Source of the DNA: Kordiimonadales bacterium IMCC3096
GTDB lineage: Bacteria; Pseudomonadota; Alphaproteobacteria; Minwuiales; Minwuiaceae
Length of the DNA stretch: 64,000 bases
Reading direction: 5' to 3'
Assembly (NCBI GenBank): GCA_016865035.1
Contig: CP018227.1
Location: forward strand, 3,878,115 to 3,942,114
Shown here: one piece after another, positions 1-9,910 of the stretch
Layout: every line of letters starts with the position of its first letter
Numbering within the stretch: position 1 is the stretch's first letter
The notes under the pieces: generated by a model
What the model was told of the DNA's origin: nothing
What the model saw: the letters and a program-made list of their open reading frames with translations, nothing else
Database searches by the model: none
Program-made: the position numbers and the translations under genes

Positions 1-743
1 ACGCGCTGGAGATGGCGGGCGCGATCCGGGAGATCGCGGACCGCGTCGGCATCCGGGCAATCTACAAGTCCAGCTTCGACAAGGCCAATCGCACCAGCGT
101 TGGCGGCAAGCGTGGCCTGGGGCTGGAGAAGTCCCTCGCGGTCTTTGCCGAGGTGCGGGAAAAGACCGGTCTGCCGGTGCTGACCGACGTGCATACGGCG
201 GAACAGTGCCCCATCGTCGCCGAGGCCGTGGATGTGATGCAGATACCGGCATTTCTCTGCCGCCAGACCGATCTGCTGCTGGCGGCGGGGGAGACAGGCT
301 GTGCCATCAACGTGAAGAAGGGGCAGTTCCTCGCCCCCTGGGACATGAAGAACGTGGTCGACAAGCTGCGCAGCACCGGCAACAACAACATCTCCGTCTG
401 CGAACGCGGCGCCAGTTTTGGCTACAACACGCTGGTCACCGACTTCCGGGGCCTGCCGATCATGGCGGAACAGACCGGCTGCCCGGTGGTCTTCGATGCC
501 ACCCATTCAGTGCAGCAGCCGGGCGGGCAGGGCGGCAGCAGCGGGGGACAGCGCGAATTCGTGCCTGTGCTGGCGCGGGCCGCCGTCGCCGTCGGTGTCG
601 CCGCTGTCTTCATGGAGACCCACGAAGACCCGGACAATGCCCCTTCCGATGGCCCCAACATGGTACCGGTGAACGAGCTTGAGGCGCTGCTGCGTCGCCT
701 GATGGCGTTCGATGCCGTTGCGAAGGACGTTGCGGCGGTCTGA
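1..743 (+). CDS. kdsA: 3-deoxy-8-phosphooctulonate synthase (KdsA), 5' end outside window
   Basis: Cytoplasmic enzyme that condenses phosphoenolpyruvate with arabinose 5-phosphate to Kdo-8-phosphate, feeding the LPS inner core. The reading frame is open from base 3, giving 246 visible residues. Full-length KdsA is about 280 residues, so roughly the first 30-40 lie outside; the first in-frame ATG at base 12 is internal. Recognisable family segments are SFDKANRTS near the visible start, [39 protein letters not shown] and the C-terminal [13 protein letters not shown]. Eno follows 114 bases downstream on the same strand, the usual alphaproteobacterial order. The partial state is due to the window edge, not to gene damage. 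Confidence 0.96.
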   Translation, partial: ALEMAGAIREIADRVGIRAIYKSSFDKANRTSVGGKRGLGLEKSLAVFAEVREKTGLPVLTDVHTAEQCPIVAEAVDVMQIPAFLCRQTDLLLAAGETGCAINVKKGQFLAPWDMKNVVDKLRSTGNNNISVCERGASFGYNTLVTDFRGLPIMAEQTGCPVVFDATHSVQQPGGQGGSSGGQREFVPVLARAAVAVGVAAVFMETHEDPDNAPSDGPNMVPVNELEALLRRLMAFDAVAKDVAAV

Positions 744-836
744 GCCGGTCAAATTCTTGCGCGAAAGTGGCGCGGCGGGGGAATCACCTTTGAGATTTGT
801 CCGTTTGTGGTCTACCTGTTGCCAGCAGCAGACTGA

Positions 837-2132
<1,296 letters not shown>

Positions 2133-2154
2133 GCAGGAAGGGCCGACTTCGCTT

Positions 2155-2179
2155 CTCCTTCCCCCTGTGGAGGAAGGAG
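2155..2179. terminator. Hairpin between convergent eno and crotonase genes
   Basis: CTCCTTCC (2155-2162) and GGAAGGAG (2172-2179) form a perfect 8-bp stem with a 9-base loop, between the eno stop and the stop of the convergent crotonase. A TTTTT run lies at 2191-2195, about 12 bases after the stem on the plus strand, which is farther than in a classical intrinsic terminator. A two-way transcript end is plausible but not proven. Confidence 0.4.
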
Positions 2180-2196
2180 CACCAATGGAATTTTTG

Positions 2197-2880
2197 CTAG
2201 ACGCTGTTGCCCAGAGCGACGCGGGCAGCGGCGGCACCGCGCAGGCGCTGCTTCACGCCTGCGACTGCGGCCTTGTCGAGTTGCTTCATCTGCTCCGCTG
2301 CCGCGGCCAGTGCCTCGTCGAAATTGCCGGGCACGGCGACCTGATCCAGATAGCCGACGTTCAGCGCGTCGTCGGGGGAATAGAGCCGGGCGCCGACCGT
2401 CGCCATGGTGAGCGCGCGGCGGTCCAGCCGAGCCTCCGCCAGTTCTATGGCGAAGGCGGGCAGGGTGAGGCCGATGGCCGTTTCGTTCAGGCCGATGCGG
2501 AAGTCACCGTCCATGCCGATGCGACAGTCCGCCGTCAGCACCAGCAACGCTCCCGCGGCCACCGCATGACCGGTCACCCCGATCAGCAGCGGTTGCGGGT
2601 GCAGCCAGGCCTTCATCAGCAGATCCTGACCGGCGTTGACAAGCGCGGGAACGCCGGACGGATCGCCGCGAATGACCTTCAGGTCAAATCCGCCGCAAAG
2701 CACGCCCTCGCGTCCCCGGATGACTGTCACATCGGCTTCACCTGCCGCCCGGTCGAGTGCGGCGGAGAGCGCCTGCATCATTTCATGACCGAAGGCATTG
2801 GCCTTGCCGTCATCCATGTGCAGGGTCGCCACGCCGTCGGTCAGGCTGTAGTGAACCGGCTCAGCCACCGAACTGTGCAA
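2197..2880 (-). CDS. Crotonase-family enoyl-CoA hydratase/isomerase
   Basis: A 227-residue crotonase-fold protein, slightly short for the family (about 230-260). The CoA-oxyanion loop is seen as GREGVLCGGFDLKVI, followed by GHAVAAGALLVLTADCRIG and FRIGLNETAIGLTLP, the pattern of the branch with Glu in an NE pair. Likely a hydration or isomerisation step on an acyl-CoA in the cytoplasm. It is the last gene of the IclR operon; its start overlaps the end of the CoA-ester lyase gene by 20 bases, suggesting translational coupling. The substrate cannot be read from the sequence; the neighbours suggest short dicarboxyl-CoA or propionyl-CoA-level chemistry. Confidence 0.85.
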   Translation of the reverse strand: MHSSVAEPVHYSLTDGVATLHMDDGKANAFGHEMMQALSAALDRAAGEADVTVIRGREGVLCGGFDLKVIRGDPSGVPALVNAGQDLLMKAWLHPQPLLIGVTGHAVAAGALLVLTADCRIGMDGDFRIGLNETAIGLTLPAFAIELAEARLDRRALTMATVGARLYSPDDALNVGYLDQVAVPGNFDEALAAAAEQMKQLDKAAVAGVKQRLRGAAAARVALGNSV

Positions 2881-3751
2881 CCAGTGCCATCAGGTTCCGT
2901 GCCTGCTTCAGGTGCGGCATGTCCAGCATCTTGCCGTCCAGGCCGACGGTGCCGAGACCGGGATTGTCCTCGAACGCCGCTATGACACGTTTGGCGTGGG
3001 TGACTTCCTCCTCGGTCGGGGTGAAGGCACGGTTGATGACCTCCGACTGCGCCGGGTGAATGGCGATCTTGCCGATGAAACCCGACCGCTGGTCGCGACG
3101 GCATTCCGCCTCCAGTCCCTCCAGATCACGGAAATCGACGTAGACCACCCCCACCGGTTGCGCGTCGATGGCGCGGGCGGTGGTCAGGCAGAGCGTCTTG
3201 GCAAGCTGGAACGGCGCGTCGTAGTCACCTGTATCGGGATGACGGTTGGTACTGGCTCCCAGGGCCGCCGCCAGATCCTCCCCGCCCCAGGTCAGGGCCG
3301 TCAGCCGCTCCGACACATTGTCCAGATAGGTATGGAACGTCAGCAGGGACTGGGCGGTCTCGGTGGCGACACAGAGGATGCGGGTCGAGCCGAGTTCCAG
3401 ACCCTCCCGCGTTTCCAGTGCCGAAAGCATGGTGGCGAGCGTGTTCACGTCCGCCGCCGAATAGACCTTCGGCAGCACGATGCCGTTCGGCGCACCGGGC
3501 ATGACCGCGACCAGGTCGGGCAGGGACAGGGGCGTATCAAGCGGGTTGATCCGCACCCAGAGTTCCTGCCGGGAGCGGTCCGGGTGGGCCTTCAGGAAGT
3601 CGCGCGTCATCTCCCGCGCGATCTCCTGCCGGTCATCGGACACGGCATCCTCCAGATCGAGGATCAGCGCATCGGCGGGGTTGTCCGGCCCCTTGGCGAG
3701 CTTGCGCTCGCTGTCGCCGGGAACGAACAGCCAGGATCGGTTCAGCCTCAT
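2861..3751 (-). CDS. HpcH/HpaI/CitE-family CoA-ester lyase
   Basis: A 296-residue TIM-barrel lyase of the CitE / malyl-CoA lyase group, which cleaves beta-hydroxy acyl-CoAs such as malyl-, methylmalyl- or citramalyl-CoA. Seen: [16 protein letters not shown] at the N-terminus (residues 4-19), the metal/substrate segment [22 protein letters not shown], and GKIAIHPAQ near the C-terminus. Length matches single-domain Mcl/Ccl-type enzymes. Its start overlaps the MaoC gene by 4 bases (ATGA). Together with a CoA-transferase and a hydratase in the same operon, a role as the final C-C cleavage step is likely. Which hydroxyacyl-CoA it uses is inference. Confidence 0.88.
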   Translation of the reverse strand: MRLNRSWLFVPGDSERKLAKGPDNPADALILDLEDAVSDDRQEIAREMTRDFLKAHPDRSRQELWVRINPLDTPLSLPDLVAVMPGAPNGIVLPKVYSAADVNTLATMLSALETREGLELGSTRILCVATETAQSLLTFHTYLDNVSERLTALTWGGEDLAAALGASTNRHPDTGDYDAPFQLAKTLCLTTARAIDAQPVGVVYVDFRDLEGLEAECRRDQRSGFIGKIAIHPAQSEVINRAFTPTEEEVTHAKRVIAAFEDNPGLGTVGLDGKMLDMPHLKQARNLMALVAQFGG

Positions 3752-4200
3752 GCCGGGCGCTTCTTCATGAAGGCGGTACGGACACAGTAGGCGACTTCCT
3801 CACCGCGCTGGTTGAAGCCGAAGTGCTCGAACACCACCATGCCGGCGTTGGGGCGGGACTTGCTCTCCCGCATGCTCTTCACCTTGGTCACGGCGCGCAC
3901 GGTATCGCCGTGGAACACCGGGTTGGCGAAACGCACGTCGGTCATGCCCAGGTTGGCGATGGTCGTGCCCAGCGTGGTGTCACCGACGGTCACGCCGATC
4001 ACCAGGCCCAGCGTGAACAGGCTGTTCACGATGCGCTGCCCGAACTCGGTGCCCTTGGAGAATTCCTCATCCAGGTGCAGTGGCTGCGGATTGTGTGTCA
4101 TGGCGCAGAACATGACGTTGTCCATCTCCGTGATGGTGCGCGTCAGGGAATGCTTGAACTCCATCCCGACTTCGAATTCCTCGTAGTACAAACCAGACAT
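3748..4200 (-). CDS. MaoC-family hot-dog acyl-CoA hydratase
   Basis: A 150-residue single hot-dog domain protein, likely an enoyl-CoA hydratase acting between dehydrogenase and lyase. The usual R-hydratase signature (GD-x-NP-x-H) appears as [14 protein letters not shown]. The NP and the His are kept, but the Asp position is changed, which I recall for homologues in similar operons (itaconyl-CoA or mesaconyl-CoA hydratase-like). It lies 54 bases after the CoA-transferase gene and overlaps the lyase gene by ATGA. Small size separates it from the approximately 340-residue mesaconyl-CoA hydratase. Confidence 0.85.
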   Translation of the reverse strand: MSGLYYEEFEVGMEFKHSLTRTITEMDNVMFCAMTHNPQPLHLDEEFSKGTEFGQRIVNSLFTLGLVIGVTVGDTTLGTTIANLGMTDVRFANPVFHGDTVRAVTKVKSMRESKSRPNAGMVVFEHFGFNQRGEEVAYCVRTAFMKKRPA

Positions 4201-4254
4201 AGCGTGTTCCTCCCCTTTGCATGTTGGTCGAAGGTCATCATTCGATGGATTGGC

Positions 4255-5466
4255 TCAGTTTTCCAGCGCTGCCTTGATGCGCGCGGCGTCATAACCCAGT
4301 TCACCGAGTATCTCGGGCCCATGCTCGCCCAGTCCGGGGGCCGGGCGCGAGGATTCGGGCTGGGTTTCGGACCAGGTGGCCGGATAGGCCATCTGCCGCA
4401 GTGTGCCCTCGCTCGGGTGTTCGACTTCCTGGAAGAAGCCGACATCTGCCAGGTGCGGCTCCGCGATCAGACCGTCCAGGTCGTTGAGCGGACCGGCCGG
4501 AACGTCGAGACGGTCGAAGGTCTCCAGCCATTCGGCGGTCGTGCGTGTCAGCAACAGCTCAGCCAGCTCACTGTACAGGCTGCCGATATTCTCGGTCCTG
4601 CTGGTCATGGAACGATAGCGCGGGTCGTTGTCGAAGGCTTCCTCCCGCCCCTGATCGCGCATGAAGTCGCGCCAGTGGCGGTCGGTATAGAGCATCAGGC
4701 AGACATGGCCGTCCTTCGTGGGGAAGGGACGGCGGTCCGGCACCAGCAGCCGGGGATAGCCGCTCGGCCCCAGATCGGGACTGAAGGTTGCCCCACCCAT
4801 GTGGTCGCCCAGGACGAAGCCGGCCATCATCTCGAACATGGGCATGTCGATGCGCTGGCCCCGGCCGGTGCGCAGTTGGTGCACCAGTGCCGCATTGATC
4901 TGACCGACCGCCCAGAGGCCGACTCCCCGGTCCACAAGCGCCGTCGGGGCGTAGGCGGGCGGGTGACCGCTGGCACGATGGGACAGGGCAGGGATCGCCA
5001 CCCCGCCCTGGATCAGGTCATCGAAGGCGGGCTTGGCCGCGTTGCGCCCGTTCTGGCCATAGCCGAAGAGACCAGCGTAGATCAGGCGCGGATTGAGTGC
5101 GCTGACCGTCTCCCATCCCAGCCCGAGCCGCGCCATCACCTTTGGGCGGCGGTTGTAGAGCAGCACATCGGCGTCACGCAGCAGATCGAGCATCGCTGCA
5201 TGGGCTTCAGGCCGTTTCAGGTCGAGAACGATGCTGCGCTTGCTGCGGTTCACATTGAGGAAGATCGCGCCCATGCCCGGATTGCGCATCGGCCCGATAC
5301 CCCTGACCGGGTCACCCCCCGGGGCTTCCACCTTGATCACGTCCGCGCCCATGTCGCCCAGGATCTGGCTGGTGTAGGGCGCCATGAGCATGTTCGTCAG
5401 GTCGATCACCCGGATGCCGTCAAGCGGGCGCTGGCCCGTCTCCGGCTTCGTCGTGCTTCCTGCCAT
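4255..5466 (-). CDS. Class III (CaiB/BaiF) CoA-transferase
   Basis: A 403-residue family III CoA-transferase, which moves CoA from a donor acyl-CoA (often succinyl-CoA) to a free acid. Seen: GIRVIDLTNMLMAPYTSQIL at residues 17-36, then GADVIKVEAPGGDPVRG, the NRSKRSIVLDLKRPE segment, GLFGYGQNG, and an Asp in PTALVDRG that lies where the acyl-carrying Asp is expected. Normal length. It follows the acyl-CoA dehydrogenase by only 3 bases. It probably activates the acid that the operon degrades, replacing an ATP-using ligase. Confidence 0.92.
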   Translation of the reverse strand: MAGSTTKPETGQRPLDGIRVIDLTNMLMAPYTSQILGDMGADVIKVEAPGGDPVRGIGPMRNPGMGAIFLNVNRSKRSIVLDLKRPEAHAAMLDLLRDADVLLYNRRPKVMARLGLGWETVSALNPRLIYAGLFGYGQNGRNAAKPAFDDLIQGGVAIPALSHRASGHPPAYAPTALVDRGVGLWAVGQINAALVHQLRTGRGQRIDMPMFEMMAGFVLGDHMGGATFSPDLGPSGYPRLLVPDRRPFPTKDGHVCLMLYTDRHWRDFMRDQGREEAFDNDPRYRSMTSRTENIGSLYSELAELLLTRTTAEWLETFDRLDVPAGPLNDLDGLIAEPHLADVGFFQEVEHPSEGTLRQMAYPATWSETQPESSRPAPGLGEHGPEILGELGYDAARIKAALEN

Positions 5467-5469
5467 GGC

Positions 5470-6636
5470 TCAGTAGGACTTCGGCAGGCCCAGCACCCGC
5501 TCCGCCACGTAGCAGAGGATCAGGTGCGGGGTGATCGGTGCAATGCGATGGATCAGGGCTTCGCGCAGATAACGCTCGACGTGATACTCCTTCGCGTAGC
5601 CCATGCCGCCATGGGTCAGGATCGCGGCGTTGCAGGCCTTGAATGTTGCTTCACCGGCCAGATACTTCGCCGCATTGGCGAAGGCGCCACTGTCCTCGCC
5701 CCGGTCGTAGAGCTGGGCGGCGCGGAAGACCATCAGGTTTGCCGCCTCCAGTTCCATCCAGTTCTCGGCCAGCGGATGCTGGATCGCCTGGTTCATCCCA
5801 ATGGGGCGACCGAAGACCTCCCGTTCCTTCGCATAGTTGGTGGCGCGGCGCAGGGCGGCGCGACCGAGACCCACCAGTCCGGCGGCGATCAGGATGCGTT
5901 CGGGATTGATTCCATGCAGCAGATAGCGGAAGCCCTTGCCCTCTTCCCCGATCCGGTTCTCCACCGGAATCTCCAGCCCGTCGATGAAAACCTGATTTGA
6001 ATCAACGCACTTCCGGCCCATCTTGTCGATCTGCCTGATCTCCACCTTTGACCGGTCGAGGTCGGTGAAGAACAGGCTGAGGCCGTCGATCGGCTTCTCC
6101 GTATCGGCCTCATCGGTGGTGCGGGCGATCAGCATGATCTTGTTCGCGACCTGCGCCGTGCTGATCCAGGTCTTCTGTCCATGCACGATGTAGCGGTCAC
6201 CCTTCCGCACGGCCCGCGTCTTCAGACGGGTGGTATCCAGGCCCGTGTTCGGCTCCGTGACGCCAAAGCAGGCGATGTCGTCGCGCTTTATCACTGGCGG
6301 CAGCATCCGCCGCTTCTGTTCCTCCGTGCCGTAGCGGACCACGGGATTGAGGCCGAAGATGCCTAGGCTGACAGACGAGACGCCGCCGTTTCCTGCACCG
6401 GACTGGGAGATCGCCTGCATCAGGATCGCCGCCTCCGTGATGCCGAGGCCGGAGCCGCCGTATTCCTCCGGCATCGCGATGCCCATGAAACCCTGATCCG
6501 CAATGGCGCGGCAGAAGTCTTCCGGGAACCTGCCGTCGGTGTCCCGCGCCAGCCAGTATTCGTCGTCGAAGTCGCTGCACAGCCGTTCGACGCTGTCGCG
6601 GATCTGCAGTTGTTCCGGTGTGAAATCGATGCTCAT
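5470..6636 (-). CDS. Acyl-CoA dehydrogenase
   Basis: A 388-residue FAD-dependent acyl-CoA dehydrogenase, typical length, handing electrons to ETF. Seen: GFMGIAMPEEYGGSGLG, FGVTEPNTGLDTTRLKT for FAD and substrate binding, KTWIS, the ACAD segment REVFGRPIGMNQAIQHPLA, and the C-terminal HGGMGYAKEYHVERYLREA with a Glu placed as in MCAD-type active sites. Its start overlaps the end of the iclR gene by 4 bases (ATGA). With a CoA-transferase directly after it, a saturated short acid (for example methylsuccinate-like) is a reasonable substrate guess, but this is inference. Confidence 0.94.
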   Translation of the reverse strand: MSIDFTPEQLQIRDSVERLCSDFDDEYWLARDTDGRFPEDFCRAIADQGFMGIAMPEEYGGSGLGITEAAILMQAISQSGAGNGGVSSVSLGIFGLNPVVRYGTEEQKRRMLPPVIKRDDIACFGVTEPNTGLDTTRLKTRAVRKGDRYIVHGQKTWISTAQVANKIMLIARTTDEADTEKPIDGLSLFFTDLDRSKVEIRQIDKMGRKCVDSNQVFIDGLEIPVENRIGEEGKGFRYLLHGINPERILIAAGLVGLGRAALRRATNYAKEREVFGRPIGMNQAIQHPLAENWMELEAANLMVFRAAQLYDRGEDSGAFANAAKYLAGEATFKACNAAILTHGGMGYAKEYHVERYLREALIHRIAPITPHLILCYVAERVLGLPKSY

Positions 6637-7490
6637 GAAATCTCCCTCCCCAGGGCTGTCTCGGGTACGTCTCTCGGTCCGGGCCGGAAGCCGAATGCCC
6701 GGCAGCGCGCTGCGGCACGGTGCATTGCCGCCTCATGTCGCACCGCCGACTGCCGCATGCGCTCGCTCGGGCCCGCGATCAGGATGGTTGCCGACACATT
6801 GCCGTCAGGCCCGAATACGGGGACGGCAAGACCGCTCGCACCGGCGATCCGCTCGTCGCACGTGCGTGACAGCCCTTCGGCGCGGATCTGCTTCAGTTCT
6901 GCCAGCAACTTCCGCCGGTCGGTAATGGTGGTCGGTGTGAAACGCTCACGTGCGGCGCCATCAAGGCAGGCCTCACGTCGTGAAGGCTCCATATAGGCGA
7001 GCAGCAGCTTCCCGCCCGCCGTGCAGTGCAGCTCGCGCTGATCGCCGGCCTTCACCGTGTAGCGAATGGGGTTCGGGCACTCGACCCGGTCGAGATAGGT
7101 GATCATGCGCTGATCGGCAGACAGGACACCCAGCACGGCGGTCTCGCCCGTCTCCGTCATCAGTTCGGCCAGCACGGGTCGCAGGATGTCCACCATCTGC
7201 TCACCGAAGACCGCATGCCTTGCCAGCCGCAGGAAGCGATCACCCAGGGAATAGCTGCCGTCGGAACCGCGCTGGATGCACCCTTCATCCTGCAGACCCT
7301 GCAGCAATCCCAGCAGGCTGGACTTCGGGGCCCCCGTCGCGTCGGCAATGTCGCCCAGGCTGACACCAGCCTTGTCGCCACCGCGTGCCGCGACCAGCCG
7401 TTCCAGGATCAGCAGCATGCGCCCGATGGATTGGGGCGCGGAGCGTCTGGCGGGGCCATCGGTCGCTTCATGGAGTGCACTGGTTCGCAT
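6633..7490 (-). CDS. IclR-family transcriptional regulator
   Basis: A 285-residue IclR regulator. The N-terminal winged helix begins near residue 23 (SIGRMLLILERL, then LGDIADATGAPKSSLLGLLQ), and the C-terminal effector-binding domain includes CTAGGKLLLAYM and SRTCDERIAGASGLAVPVFG. It is the first gene of the acyl-CoA operon and is coupled to the dehydrogenase by ATGA. No Shine-Dalgarno sequence is visible before the ATG; instead the start codon sits inside a run of TATGCG half-sites (7484-7516). This suggests autoregulation and perhaps a leaderless or short-leader transcript. The next in-frame Met is at the edge of the DNA-binding domain, so the listed start is preferred. Confidence 0.92.
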   Translation of the reverse strand: MRTSALHEATDGPARRSAPQSIGRMLLILERLVAARGGDKAGVSLGDIADATGAPKSSLLGLLQGLQDEGCIQRGSDGSYSLGDRFLRLARHAVFGEQMVDILRPVLAELMTETGETAVLGVLSADQRMITYLDRVECPNPIRYTVKAGDQRELHCTAGGKLLLAYMEPSRREACLDGAARERFTPTTITDRRKLLAELKQIRAEGLSRTCDERIAGASGLAVPVFGPDGNVSATILIAGPSERMRQSAVRHEAAMHRAAARCRAFGFRPGPRDVPETALGREIS

Positions 7491-7516
7491 AATCGAATGT
7501 TATGCGGATATGCGAA
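7484..7516. promoter_or_regulatory. Putative IclR operator: nested inverted repeats on the iclR start codon
   Basis: Two perfect nested inverted repeats share half-sites. CGCATAA (7486-7492) pairs with TTATGCG (7500-7506) across 7 bases. TTCGCATA (7484-7491) pairs with TATGCGAA (7509-7516) across 17 bases. So TATGCG occurs in one orientation once and in the other twice, 8 bases apart. The iclR ATG (7488-7490) lies inside the left arm. Position and symmetry suit an IclR-dimer operator for autorepression; the assignment is inferred from sequence alone. Confidence 0.6.
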
Positions 7517-7522
7517 TTCAGT

Positions 7523-8413
7523 TCAAGGCCGGGTACGTGGTGTCATTCCAACGGCGGTCTTGCGTGCCAACTGCGCTTCCCGCCGCGTCGTGTAGACGGT
7601 GGCGATGAAGATGATCGCCGCGCCGGCCCACATCCACGGATCCGGGACTTCGGCAAAGGCCCACCAGGCGAGGCCGACGGACAGCGGCAGGCGCACGAAG
7701 TCGAAGACCTGCGCCAGACTGGCATCCCCGGCGGAGATCGCGCGCTGGATGCCGTACATGTTCATGTTCGCGGCGATGCCGAGACCGATGATCCACAGCC
7801 ACTCCTCGCCCTGCGGCACTTGCCAGAAGATCACGGCGGGAACGAACGAGATCGGCAGGTTGAAGATCGACAGCATCAGGATGACCAGTTCCGGTCCCTC
7901 GGACGCGGACAGGCGCTTGCCGAAGATCACCACGAACCCGAACAGGATCGAGGAGGCGATGGCCAGGATTGCGCCCAGGCTGATGGCTTCCTGCCCCGGC
8001 CGCAGCATGACCAGCACCCCCACGAACCCGACGGCGAGTGCGGCAACGCGGCGGGGGCCCACCTTCTCCTTCAGCATCACCGCTGCGAGCAGGGTGGTGA
8101 ACAGCGGCGCGGTGAAGGTAATGGCCGTGGCTTCCCCGATGGGGATCAGCACCGCCGACCAGAGCAGCATGAGCGATGATGCCACCATGACGACCGAGCG
8201 CAGCGCGAACAGCGGCAGGCGTTTCGTGCGCATCGCGCCGAAGCCGACCCGCATGATCCAGGGCGTGAACATCAGTATGGAGAAGATGCTGCGCCAGAAG
8301 TTCAAGACGAAGGGATCAAGACTTGCCGACAGATGGCGGACGATCACCATGATCAGGGCGAAGCCGACCGCCCCGAACAGCATCCAGGCGGCGACGATCA
8401 GGGGGCGCGGCAT
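7523..8413 (-). CDS. EamA-family DMT transporter
   Basis: A 296-residue inner-membrane protein of the drug/metabolite transporter superfamily, with two EamA halves of about five hydrophobic segments each. Seen: an N-terminal membrane helix PLIVAAWMLFGAVGFALI and repeated segments such as AITFTAPLFTTLLAAVML, VAALAVGFVGVLVMLRPG and WWAFAEVPDPWMWAGAAIIF. I start it at the ATG at 8413 (MPRPLIVAAW) because longer frames run into gshA; this leaves 17 bases after the gshA stop. The direction and substrate of transport are unknown. It sits between gshA and the iclR operon on the same strand. Confidence 0.88.
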   Translation of the reverse strand: MPRPLIVAAWMLFGAVGFALIMVIVRHLSASLDPFVLNFWRSIFSILMFTPWIMRVGFGAMRTKRLPLFALRSVVMVASSLMLLWSAVLIPIGEATAITFTAPLFTTLLAAVMLKEKVGPRRVAALAVGFVGVLVMLRPGQEAISLGAILAIASSILFGFVVIFGKRLSASEGPELVILMLSIFNLPISFVPAVIFWQVPQGEEWLWIIGLGIAANMNMYGIQRAISAGDASLAQVFDFVRLPLSVGLAWWAFAEVPDPWMWAGAAIIFIATVYTTRREAQLARKTAVGMTPRTRP

Positions 8414-8430
8414 GGTCCGGTGTCCGCCGG

Positions 8431-9816
8431 TCAGTAGGCGTATTCGCGGAACACCCGCCGCACGTCGCCGTTCCATTCGCCGTTGAACCGGGCCAGCAGG
8501 TCATCCGCCGGTGTCATGCCGGATTCAACGATGCGCTTCAGGGTGCCGATGAAATGGCGCTCATCCTGACCCATGCCGTCTTCGCGGTTGCGATTGATCA
8601 GGCCGCGCTCCGCGATGGCGACCGCGTCCCGGGCCACATCCAGCACCTTGCGACCGCCCGGGGCGGGGGCGTTAAGCGCGTGGGTCGGCACCGCGTTGCG
8701 CATGGCATCCACGTCATCGGCGGTCCAGTCTCGGATCAGTGCCGAAGCCTCGCCGCGCGCGGCGTCATCATAGAGCAGACCGACCCAGAAGGCGGGCAGG
8801 GCGCAGATGCTGCGCCACGGGCCGCCATCGGCCCCACGCATCTCCAGGAACCGCTTCATGCGCACTTCCGGGAACAGGGTGGTCAGGTGATTGTCCCAGT
8901 CCTTGATCGTCGGCTTCTCACCGGGCAGGGCGGGCAGCTTGCCTGCCAGGAAGTCGCGAAACGACTGACCTGCCGCCTCCACGTACTTGCCATCGCGGAA
9001 CACGAAATACATCGGCACATCAAGGGCATAGTCGGCATACTGCTCGAAACCGAATCCCTCGTCGAAGATGAAGGGCAGATTTCCGCTGCGGTCGGGGTCC
9101 GTGTCGGTCCAGACATGGCTGCGGCTGCTGAGCATGCCCGTCGGCTGCCCCTCCCGGAACGGGGAGTTGGCGAACAGGGCCGTCGCGATGGGCTGCAGCG
9201 CCATGCCGATGCGGAACTTCTCCACCATGTCGGCTTCACTCGCGAAGTCGAGGTTCACCTGGATGGTGCAGGTCCGGTACATCATGTCGAGGCCGAGGTT
9301 GCCCTTGGTCTGCATGTAGCGGGTCATGATTTCGTAGCGGGCCTTCGGCATCATCGAGATCTCGTCCCGACGGGCCAGCGGATGATGCCCCAGTCCGATG
9401 AAACCGATCCCGAGTTCGCTGGAGACTGCCTTCACCTGATCCAGGTGGGTGTTCACCTCACCGCAGGTCTGGTGCAGCGTGGCAAGCGGCGCACCGGAAA
9501 GTTCAAGCTGCCCGCCCGGTTCCAGGCTGATGGCCTGGCCGTCCATGTACATGGCGACCGCATAACCGCCCTCGATCACCGGGTCCCAGCCAAAGCGCTC
9601 CAGCCCCTTGAACAGGGCCTTGATCCCGGCGGGACCTTCATAGGGAATGGGCTTCAGGGTCTCCAGATCGAAACCGAATTTCTCGTGCTCCGTTCCGATG
9701 AGCCAGCGGTCAGCCGGCTTGCAGCCGGAGGCGAGGAAGTCGATCAGCTGCGTGCGATCCTCGACAATCGTTGACGAGTGCGCGCGGGCTTCCTCGCTAT
9801 CCAGCATGGTCGACAT
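8431..9816 (-). CDS. gshA: Glutamate-cysteine ligase, plant/alphaproteobacterial type
   Basis: First enzyme of glutathione synthesis: joins glutamate and cysteine with ATP, in the cytoplasm. 461 residues, as expected for the plant-like class. Seen: IGTEHEKFGFDLETLKPIPY near residue 41, the glycine-rich ELSGAPLATLHQTCGEVNTH, and YRTCTIQVNLDFASEADM, the family's substrate-binding core. It ends in REYAY, typical for this class. A 94-base gap separates it from rsmE, which is in the same direction, so rsmE-gshA may be one transcript. Confidence 0.95.
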   Translation of the reverse strand: MSTMLDSEEARAHSSTIVEDRTQLIDFLASGCKPADRWLIGTEHEKFGFDLETLKPIPYEGPAGIKALFKGLERFGWDPVIEGGYAVAMYMDGQAISLEPGGQLELSGAPLATLHQTCGEVNTHLDQVKAVSSELGIGFIGLGHHPLARRDEISMMPKARYEIMTRYMQTKGNLGLDMMYRTCTIQVNLDFASEADMVEKFRIGMALQPIATALFANSPFREGQPTGMLSSRSHVWTDTDPDRSGNLPFIFDEGFGFEQYADYALDVPMYFVFRDGKYVEAAGQSFRDFLAGKLPALPGEKPTIKDWDNHLTTLFPEVRMKRFLEMRGADGGPWRSICALPAFWVGLLYDDAARGEASALIRDWTADDVDAMRNAVPTHALNAPAPGGRKVLDVARDAVAIAERGLINRNREDGMGQDERHFIGTLKRIVESGMTPADDLLARFNGEWNGDVRRVFREYAY

Positions 9817-9910
9817 GGGCGATTCACTCCGAAGCGTTTTCTTGTTCCGGGAACTTAGGGCGCGAGGGATGGGGATGGAAGGGCAAGCGAGCAGTTAGCG
9901 ACCATGCGCG

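Noticed and set aside
3823-6000. 725-codon open frame on the plus strand opposite the CoA-transferase and dehydrogenase genes
   Set aside because: Spans several recognised minus-strand genes, has no Shine-Dalgarno sequence or domain, and is explained by high third-position GC.
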